Of a stretch of 10,249 nt of DNA, positions 5,858 to 10,249 are shown piece by piece; position 1 is the stretch's first letter; each line of letters opens with the position of its first letter. The notes beneath the pieces are model-generated. The model ran no database searches, had not been told where the DNA came from, and was given only the letters and a program-made list of their open reading frames with translations. Source of the DNA: an uncultured Burkholderiaceae bacterium (GTDB lineage Bacteria > Pseudomonadota > Gammaproteobacteria > Burkholderiales > Burkholderiaceae_C); contig CALIDR010000223.1 of assembly GCA_938022295.1 (NCBI GenBank), positions 1 through 10,249 of the forward strand, read 5' to 3'. A program made the position numbers and the translations under genes.

Positions 5858-6710
5858 TGCCGCTGCCCGCGGCCAGCGCCTGCGCGAGCCGCGCCGCCTG
5901 CGGGCCGAACGCGTAGGCGTCCATCCCGAGCGCGCCGTAGGCGACGTCGGCGAACAGGCGCTCGGGCGCGGCGTCGCGCCCGCCCGCGCCGGCGGCGCCG
6001 CACCACGGCAGCAGGTGCTCGTCGGTGGGGTGCATCAGCGCCGCGTGCGGGGCGCGGCGGCGGTAGTCGAACAGGGCCTCCCAGTCGCGCGCGGCGGCGC
6101 GTTCGGCGAACCAGGCGCGGAACGCCGCGCTCTCGGCGCGCTCGGGCTGCGCCGCCGGCCCGCGGCCGGTGAAGTCGCCGAGCAGGCGCAGGTTGTGCGT
6201 GATGCTGCCGGTGCCGAGCACGAGCACGCCCTCGGCGGCCAGCGGGGCCAGCGCCGCGCCGAGCGCGAACTGCGCGGCCGGCGGATCGGCGGGCACCCAG
6301 GCCAGCGGCAGCACCGGCACGTCGGCGTCGGGCCACGCGAAGCGCAGCGGCACCCAGATGCCGTGGTCCAGTCCGCCGTCGCCGGCGACGTGCGAGGCGA
6401 TGCCGGCGCCGGCCAGCAGCGACTGCACGCGCGGCGCCAGGGCGGGGGCGCCCGGGGCGTCGTAGCGCAGGCGGTACAGCGCGTCGGGGAAGCCGCCGAA
6501 GTCGTGCACCGTCGTGTGCCGCGCGGCGGCCAGCAGCACCGGCTCGCGGGTCAGCGAATGCGCCGACAGCGCGACGATCGCCCGCGGGCGGCCGAACGCA
6601 GCGTCGACGGCCGCGCCGAGCCGGCGCCAGAAGCCGCCGCTCGCGCCCGGTTCGAGCGCCGTCATCGGCGAGCCGTGGGAGACGAACAGAGGTGGCAGGG
6701 GGGTGTCCAT
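5838..6710 (-). CDS. LigB/DODA-type extradiol ring-cleavage dioxygenase
   Basis: A 290-residue enzyme of the class III (LigB-like) extradiol dioxygenase family, DODA/YgiD branch, which opens catechol-type rings such as that of DOPA using a single metal ion. The metal ligands are visible: His12 (FVSHGSP), His51 (LSAHS), His172 (ITHNLR) and His227 (MHPTDEH), with the conserved GLDHGIWVPL at 113-122. The length is normal for the branch. The start at 6710 gives MDTPLPPLFVSHGSP, the standard family beginning; the frame is open to 6815, but that extension is Arg-rich and unlike the family. No strong Shine-Dalgarno is visible. It is divergent from the TauE-like gene (97 bp between starts) and converges on the coiled-coil gene. 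The natural substrate is unknown. Confidence 0.9.
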   Translation of the reverse strand: MDTPLPPLFVSHGSPMTALEPGASGGFWRRLGAAVDAAFGRPRAIVALSAHSLTREPVLLAAARHTTVHDFGGFPDALYRLRYDAPGAPALAPRVQSLLAGAGIASHVAGDGGLDHGIWVPLRFAWPDADVPVLPLAWVPADPPAAQFALGAALAPLAAEGVLVLGTGSITHNLRLLGDFTGRGPAAQPERAESAAFRAWFAERAAARDWEALFDYRRRAPHAALMHPTDEHLLPWCGAAGAGGRDAAPERLFADVAYGALGMDAYAFGPQAARLAQALAAGSGITPSAA

Positions 6711-6717
6711 GCCGCCA

Positions 6718-6752
6718 TTGGACGCCGGCGGCGGCCGCGGCGCGTTGGACGC
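6718..6752. repeat. Direct repeat TTGGACGC in divergent promoter region
   Basis: TTGGACGC occurs at 6718-6725 and again at 6745-6752, 27 bp apart, between the divergent dioxygenase and TauE-like genes. The second copy contains TTGGAC, which resembles a -35 box for the rightward gene, with TCGAAA at 6768-6773 as a poor -10 box 17 bp on. GCGTTCG is also repeated at 6751 and 6764. It could be a shared regulatory site, but support is weak. Confidence 0.2.
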
Positions 6753-6807
6753 GTTCGCACGCCGCGTTCGAAACCGCCGCGCCGGCGCCGACAATCGCCG
6801 GCCCGCG

Positions 6808-7551
6808 ATGATCACCGACCCCTGGTTCTACGCCGTCGCCGTGCCCGCCGTGCTGCTGATGGGGCTGGCCAAGAGCGGCTTCCTCGGCGGCTTCGGCGCC
6901 ATGGCCACGCCGCTGCTCGCGCTCGTCGTGCCGGTGCCCCAGGCGGCGGCGATCATGCTGCCGCTGCTGCTCGTGATGGACGCCACCGGGCTGCAGCAGC
7001 TGTGGCGCGAGCGCGACTGCGCGCTGATCGCGCACCTGCTGCCCGCGGGGCTGGCCGGCACCGTGCTCGGCACCGTCGTCTTCGGGCTGCTGCCGGCGCC
7101 CACGGTGGCCGGCATCGTCGGCGCGCTGACGCTGCTGTTCCTCGCCCAGCGCTTCCTCTTCCCGCCGCGCGCCGACCGGCCCCGCCCGCCGCGCTGGGTC
7201 GGCTGGCTGGCCGCGCTGGCGTCGGGCTTCACGAGCTTCGTCGCCCACGCCGGCAGCCCGCCGATCTCGGCGTACGTGCTGCCGCTGCGGCTCGACCCGG
7301 TGCGCTTCGCGGCGACGATGGCGGTGTTCTTCGCCGCCGTGAACCTGTCGAAGTGGGTGCCCTACGCCTGGCTCGGCCTGATCGACGTGCGCAACATGAC
7401 GACCGCGCTCGTGCTGCTGCCGCTGGCGCCGCTCGGCGTGTGGCTCGGCGTGTGGGCGCTGCGCCGCATCCCGCAGACGTGGTTCTACCGCGTCGCCTAC
7501 GCCGGCATGTTCTTCACCGGCGTCAAGCTGCTGTGGGACGGTCTTCGCTGA
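6808..7551 (+). CDS. TauE/SafE (DUF81) family membrane permease
   Basis: A 247-residue inner-membrane protein of about seven to eight helices, the size and hydrophobic pattern of TauE/SafE proteins, which are linked to export of sulfite, sulfoacetate or other sulfur-containing anions. Both family hallmarks are present: GLAKSGFLGGFGAMATPLLAL near residues 19-39, and GFTSFVAHAGSPPISAYVLP at 140-159, the start of the second repeat. The ATG at 6808 begins the first helix (MITDPWFYAVAVPAVLLMG). The frame is open upstream to 6514, but that part overlaps the divergent dioxygenase gene and has no hydrophobic character. No sulfur metabolism genes are nearby, so the substrate is open. Confidence 0.9.
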   Translation: MITDPWFYAVAVPAVLLMGLAKSGFLGGFGAMATPLLALVVPVPQAAAIMLPLLLVMDATGLQQLWRERDCALIAHLLPAGLAGTVLGTVVFGLLPAPTVAGIVGALTLLFLAQRFLFPPRADRPRPPRWVGWLAALASGFTSFVAHAGSPPISAYVLPLRLDPVRFAATMAVFFAAVNLSKWVPYAWLGLIDVRNMTTALVLLPLAPLGVWLGVWALRRIPQTWFYRVAYAGMFFTGVKLLWDGLR

Positions 7552-7571
7552 GGGCGGCGAGTCGTCGGGGT

Positions 7572-7594
7572 CGCCCCGCTGCCGGCGCGGGGCG
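7572..7594 (+). terminator. GC-rich hairpin after the TauE-like gene
   Basis: CGCCCCGC (7572-7579) and GCGGGGCG (7587-7594) form a perfect 8-bp stem with a 7-base loop, 20 bases after the TauE-like stop. A competing small hairpin CGGGG/CCCCG sits at 7566-7578. No T-tract follows, so intrinsic termination is uncertain. Confidence 0.35.
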
Positions 7595-7603
7595 CGGCGC
7601 CGC

Positions 7604-7609
7604 TAGCAT
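7604..7609 (+). promoter_or_regulatory. Probable -10 box for the ParA gene
   Basis: TAGCAT matches the -10 consensus at four of six positions. It places the transcription start at about 7616-7617, which is the A of an ATG opening a 10-codon reading frame (7617-7649) that overlaps the ParA start. No good -35 box is visible. Confidence 0.35.
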
Positions 7610-7616
7610 CGGGGCC

Positions 7617-7649
7617 ATGACCACAGCACGCGGGCGGCCATGCCGGTGA
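7617..7649 (+). CDS. Possible 10-residue leader peptide overlapping the ParA start
   Basis: An ATG at 7617 opens MTTARGRPCR and stops at 7647-7649, ten bases inside the ParA gene but in another frame. The likely transcription start falls on this ATG, so it could be a leaderless mini-ORF whose termination feeds ribosomes to the ParA ATG. It may equally be chance, since the frame is short and Arg-rich. Confidence 0.2.
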   Translation: MTTARGRPCR

Positions 7650-8257
7650 TCGTCGTCGCCAACCCCAAGGGCGGGGTCGGCAAGAGCACGCTGGCGACCA
7701 ACCTCGCGGGCGCCTTCGCGCGCCAGGGCCACGCGGTGATGCTCGGCGACGTCGACCGCCAGCAGTCGTCGCGCCACTGGCTGGCGCTGCGCCCGCCGCA
7801 GCTGCCGCCGATCCGCGGCTGGGAGGTCGACGCGCAGGAGATCGCCCGCCCGCCCAAGGGCACGACGCACGTCGTGCTCGACACCCCGGCCGGCCTGCAC
7901 GGCAAGCGTCTGGACGCGGTGCTGAAGGTCGCCGACCGGCTGCTGATCCCGCTGCAGCCGAGCCTGTTCGACATCCAGGCCACGCACGCCTTCGTCGCCG
8001 AGGTGCGCGCCCACAAGCGCGCCGACCGGGTGCAGTTCGCGGTGGTCGGCATGCGGGTGCGCGAGGGCACGATCGCGGGCGAGCAGCTGCACCGGTACCT
8101 GAACGCGCTCGGCCTGCCGGTGCTCGGCTACCTGCGCGACACGCAGAACTACGTCCAGCTCGCCGCCCGCGGCCTGACGCTGTGGGACGTCGCGCCGAGC
8201 CGCGTCGAGCGCGACCTGCCGCAGTGGCAGCCGCTGCTGGACTGGGTGGCGGCGTGA
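7640..8257 (+). CDS. Orphan ParA/MinD-family ATPase
   Basis: A 205-residue P-loop ATPase of the ParA/MinD class, whose members form ATP-dependent dimers that position DNA, proteins or granules in the cell. The deviant Walker A motif is KGGVGKST (residues 10-17, with the signature Lys10 and Lys15). The A' region is GDVDRQQSS (Asp37, Asp39) and Walker B is VVLDTPAG (Asp81). The C-terminal third holds GLPVLGYLRDTQNYVQLAA and then LTLWDVAP. There is no N-terminal DNA-binding domain and no ParB gene beside it, so it is not a standard chromosome or plasmid partition gene. It overlaps the hydratase gene by four bases. The start at 7640 is directly before the first strand, with only a weak GGGCGG as ribosome site. 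Confidence 0.9.
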   Translation: MPVIVVANPKGGVGKSTLATNLAGAFARQGHAVMLGDVDRQQSSRHWLALRPPQLPPIRGWEVDAQEIARPPKGTTHVVLDTPAGLHGKRLDAVLKVADRLLIPLQPSLFDIQATHAFVAEVRAHKRADRVQFAVVGMRVREGTIAGEQLHRYLNALGLPVLGYLRDTQNYVQLAARGLTLWDVAPSRVERDLPQWQPLLDWVAA

Positions 8258-8706
8258 CGGTCTACCCGCGCCTGGCCGACCTGCGCGCACGCGTGGGCGA
8301 GGAGATCGGCGTCAGCGACTGGGTCACGGTGGACCAGCAGCGCATCGACCTCTTCGCCCGCGCCACCGGCGACCACCAATGGATCCACGTCGACCCCGAG
8401 CGCGCGGCGCGCGGGCCGTTCGGCACCACGATCGCGCATGGCTTCCTGACGCTGAGCCTGATCCCCGAGTTCGCCGCCAGCGCGTTCGACATCGCCGACA
8501 GCCACATGGGCGTCAACTACGGGCTGAACCGGGTGCGCTTCACCGGCCCGGTGCCGGCGGGCAGCCGGCTGCTCGCGCGCTTCCGGCTGCTCGCGTTCGA
8601 CGACGTCGACGGCGGTGCGCAACTCACGACCGAGGTCACGATCGAGCGCGAGGGCGCGGCCAGGCCGGTGTGCGTGGCGCAGTCGCTCGCCCGCCGTTAC
8701 GTCTGA
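8254..8706 (+). CDS. MaoC-like (R)-specific enoyl-CoA hydratase
   Basis: A 150-residue hot-dog-fold protein of the MaoC/PhaJ type, which adds water to trans-2-enoyl-CoA and can feed (R)-3-hydroxyacyl-CoA to polyhydroxyalkanoate synthesis. The catalytic segment is FARATGDHQWIHVDPERA, with Asp40 and His45 in the D-x4-H spacing of (R)-hydratases, followed by PFGTTIAHGFLTLSL. The start is GTG at 8254, in the GTGA that contains the TGA of the ParA gene, so the two are translationally coupled. The reading frame is open back to 8182, but that segment lies inside the ParA gene and is Arg/Ala-rich. The pathway is inferred, because no synthase or thiolase gene is in the window. Confidence 0.9.
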   Translation: MTVYPRLADLRARVGEEIGVSDWVTVDQQRIDLFARATGDHQWIHVDPERAARGPFGTTIAHGFLTLSLIPEFAASAFDIADSHMGVNYGLNRVRFTGPVPAGSRLLARFRLLAFDDVDGGAQLTTEVTIEREGAARPVCVAQSLARRYV

Positions 8707-8743
8707 TGCCCGCCGTGGCCCGCGTCGCCGCGAGCGCCTCGGC

Positions 8744-8749
8744 TACCAT
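8744..8749 (+). promoter_or_regulatory. Possible -10 box for the response regulator gene
   Basis: TACCAT lies 48 bases before the ATG at 8797, in the 90-bp gap after the hydratase gene. Four of six bases match the -10 consensus. The -35 region (CGCGTC) is poor. Confidence 0.3.
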
Positions 8750-8781
8750 GCGCCGCACAGGCCGGGCCCAAGTCGCCCGCC

Positions 8782-8788
8782 AAGGAGG
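8782..8788 (+). promoter_or_regulatory. Strong Shine-Dalgarno of the response regulator gene
   Basis: AAGGAGG is a near-perfect ribosome binding site 8 bases before the ATG at 8797. It is the strongest in the window, suggests high translation, and fixes the start. Confidence 0.8.
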
Positions 8789-8796
8789 AATGCCCG

Positions 8797-9534
8797 ATGA
8801 AGGTCCTGCTCGTCGACGACCACCCGCTCATCCTGACGGCGCTGCAGAGCGTCATCCGCGGCCTCGGCGACGACGTGACGGTCGTCGGCGCCGACAGCGC
8901 GGCGCAGGCGCGCGAGGCGCTGCGCGCCAGCGCCGACTTCGACCTCGTCCTGCTGGACCTGCAGCTCGGCGACGCCGACGGCTTCGACGTGCTCGCCGAA
9001 ATGCGCCAGCGCTACCCGGCGCTGCCGGTGGTCGTGATCTCGGCGTCGGACCGCGGCAGCGACGTGATCCGCGCGATCGACCTCGGCGCGATGGGCTTCG
9101 TGCCGAAGCGTTCGTCGAACGAGACGCTGTTCGACGCGCTGCGGATGGTGATGTCCGGCGGCATCTACGTGCCGCCGATCACGCTCGGCGGCGACCCGGC
9201 GCCGGCCGCGCGCGGCGGCGACACGGTGCCCGACGTGATGCGGGTCAGCGCGCCGGTGGACATCCCGATCCGCGAGGCGGCCGCGGCCGCCGGCTACCAG
9301 GCGGTGTCGCCGCTGGAGCGCATCGGCCTCACGCCGCGCCAGACCGAGGTGCTCGCCAAGCTGCTGCAGGGCAAGCCGAACAAGCTGATCGCGCGCGAGC
9401 TGAACCTGTCGGTCGAGACCGTCAAGGACCACGTCGCCGCGGTGCTGCGGGCGCTGGGCGTCAGCTCGCGCACGCAGGCCGTGATCGCGGTCAGCCAGAT
9501 GACGCGCGAGGCGCAGGGCTTGCCGCGCGGGTGA
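8797..9534 (+). CDS. NarL/FixJ-family response regulator (LuxR-type HTH)
   Basis: A 245-residue DNA-binding two-component regulator. The receiver domain (1-122) has the acidic pair Asp7-Asp8 (VDDHP), the phospho-acceptor Asp54 (LLDLQLGDADG), the signalling residue Ser82 (ISAS) and Lys104 (FVPKRSS). A LuxR-type helix-turn-helix follows at 177-237: GLTPRQTEVLAKLLQGKPNK, then LIARELNLSVETVKDHVAAV. The linker (about 125-175) is longer than usual and rich in Ala, Gly and Pro, which explains the extra length over a typical 210-220 residue member. The gene is followed after 7 bp by a membrane sensor, probably its kinase. Targets cannot be told. Confidence 0.93.
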   Translation: MKVLLVDDHPLILTALQSVIRGLGDDVTVVGADSAAQAREALRASADFDLVLLDLQLGDADGFDVLAEMRQRYPALPVVVISASDRGSDVIRAIDLGAMGFVPKRSSNETLFDALRMVMSGGIYVPPITLGGDPAPAARGGDTVPDVMRVSAPVDIPIREAAAAAGYQAVSPLERIGLTPRQTEVLAKLLQGKPNKLIARELNLSVETVKDHVAAVLRALGVSSRTQAVIAVSQMTREAQGLPRG

Positions 9535-9541
9535 CGTTGGC

Positions 9542-10249
9542 GTGAGCGCGGTCGCCGCCGATCACGACGCGGGCCGCGGCCAGCCGCTGTCGCCGCAGGC
9601 GATCGACGCCGAGGCGGTGCGTGCGCACCTGCGCCAGTCGCCGGTGGCGCTGTTCGGCAACGTCGTCGGCATGGCGCTGGTGGCGGCCATCTTCGCTCCG
9701 GTGGCCGAGCCGTGGCGGCTCGTGGCCTGGTTCGGCCCGGTCGGCGTGCTGTGGCTGGCGCGCCTGGCGCACTGGCTGTGGTACACGCGCCGCGCGGGCC
9801 TCAGCGACGACGTCGTGCGCGCGCAGCGCGCGCCGCTGGCCGCGCTCGCGCTCGCGCAGGGCGCGATGTGGGGCGTGGCGGCGTGGCTCTTCTGGGGCGT
9901 GGGCGGGTCGTTCGAGAAGACGGCGCTGATCCTGATGATCGTCACCTACACGTTCGGCGCCGTGCAGATCCTCGGCACGCGCCGGCGCACGTTCGTGCTG
10001 TTCGAGAGCGTCGTCTTCGTGCCGGCGATCGTGCGCGTGGCCACCGACACTTCCGAGCCGCGCCACCTCGAGCTCGCCGGCCTCGTCGTGCTGCTGTTCG
10101 CCGCCACCCTGCTGATGGCGCGCACCTACCGCGGCGCGCTCGCCGACGCGCAGGCGCTGCGCCGGCGCAGCGAGCACCTGGCCGCGCAGCTGCAGGCGGA
10201 GAAGGCCGAGTACATAGTGATGGACCCGTGGATCCCCGCGCCGCAGGCG
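9542..10249 (+). CDS. Membrane sensor region of a histidine kinase, 3' end outside window
   Basis: The frame starts with GTG at 9542 (VSAVAADHDAGRGQ) and is open to the window edge, 236 codons. Residues 36-195 hold about six hydrophobic helices (for example VALFGNVVGMALVAAIF, VGVLWLARLAHWLWY, ALILMIVTYTFGAVQIL, LAGLVVLLFAATLLMA), followed by a charged helix LADAQALRRRSEHLAAQLQA that resembles the linker before a kinase domain. This layout, directly after a NarL-type regulator, is typical of hybrid sensor kinases in Burkholderiales, but the catalytic domains lie outside. From residue 224 (base 10211) the translation YIVMDPWIPAPQA no longer looks like the family, and the in-frame ATA codon is unusual for this DNA. 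No strong ribosome site is seen; coupling to the preceding gene is likely. Confidence 0.72.
   Translation, partial: MSAVAADHDAGRGQPLSPQAIDAEAVRAHLRQSPVALFGNVVGMALVAAIFAPVAEPWRLVAWFGPVGVLWLARLAHWLWYTRRAGLSDDVVRAQRAPLAALALAQGAMWGVAAWLFWGVGGSFEKTALILMIVTYTFGAVQILGTRRRTFVLFESVVFVPAIVRVATDTSEPRHLELAGLVVLLFAATLLMARTYRGALADAQALRRRSEHLAAQLQAEKAEYIVMDPWIPAPQA

Noticed and set aside
5569..7248. Long minus-strand open frame across the dioxygenase region
   Set aside because: Overlaps the dioxygenase gene, whose motifs are in another frame, and lies opposite the TauE-like gene; translation is Arg-rich shadow.
7640..8257. Plasmid or chromosomal partition locus
   Set aside because: No ParB gene or parS-like repeats are seen near the ParA gene, so only an orphan ATPase is supported.
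9491..10177. Minus-strand frame opposite the second kinase
   Set aside because: The plus strand encodes clear membrane helices; the antisense product is His/Arg-rich without domains.

Overview
The window is very GC-rich DNA, well over 70% by eye, from a probable betaproteobacterium of the order Burkholderiales (Rubrivivax, Leptothrix or Methylibium relatives). The reasons are the heavy GC bias at third codon positions, a DUF3717-DUF1289 fusion protein of a kind common in that order, an orphan ParA of a type I recall from that order, and a NarL-type regulator followed by a membrane sensor of a kind often found there. It looks like ordinary chromosome with small accessory insertions. I saw no rRNA, tRNA, CRISPR array or transposase.

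Layout. Bases 2-1303 hold the 3' part of a HAMP-type sensor histidine kinase that starts outside the window. A seven-helix, ceramidase-like membrane protein of the CREST superfamily follows at 1315-2139. Next, on the minus strand, is a small toxin-antitoxin-like module: a DUF433 protein (3118-2873) and then a DUF5615 PIN-like protein (from 2848), whose reading frame runs on well past the normal domain end. Upstream of that pair, 3119-3371 is non-coding and holds three short inverted repeats of identical geometry. A minus-strand pair follows: DUF3717-DUF1289 (5253-4795) and a MATE exporter (4763-3372).

Divergent from that pair is a two-gene unit of unknown function. A ribbon-helix-helix-like protein with a long helical tail (5337-5669) overlaps a 63-residue coiled-coil protein (5666-5857) by three bases. 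Its 5' region has a good -10 box and an unusually clean TGTACATC double repeat, which looks like an autoregulatory operator. This unit is the best candidate for something undescribed. It converges on a LigB/DODA-type dioxygenase gene (6710-5838), and a TauE/SafE permease (6808-7551) is divergent from that.

The right part reads rightward. An orphan ParA ATPase (7640-8257) overlaps a MaoC-like hydratase (8254-8706). A NarL/FixJ-type response regulator (8797-9534) is followed after 7 bp by the membrane sensor region of what is probably its cognate, perhaps hybrid, histidine kinase (9542 to the window edge). The last 39 bases of that gene look foreign to the family and may mark an assembly edge.

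Functional reading. The two ends are signal transduction genes, and the middle holds transport and housekeeping genes of broad families. The two small modules (DUF433/DUF5615 and RHH/coiled-coil) have the compact, overlapping or tightly spaced organisation of self-regulated pairs. All functions come from motifs read by eye, with no database search.
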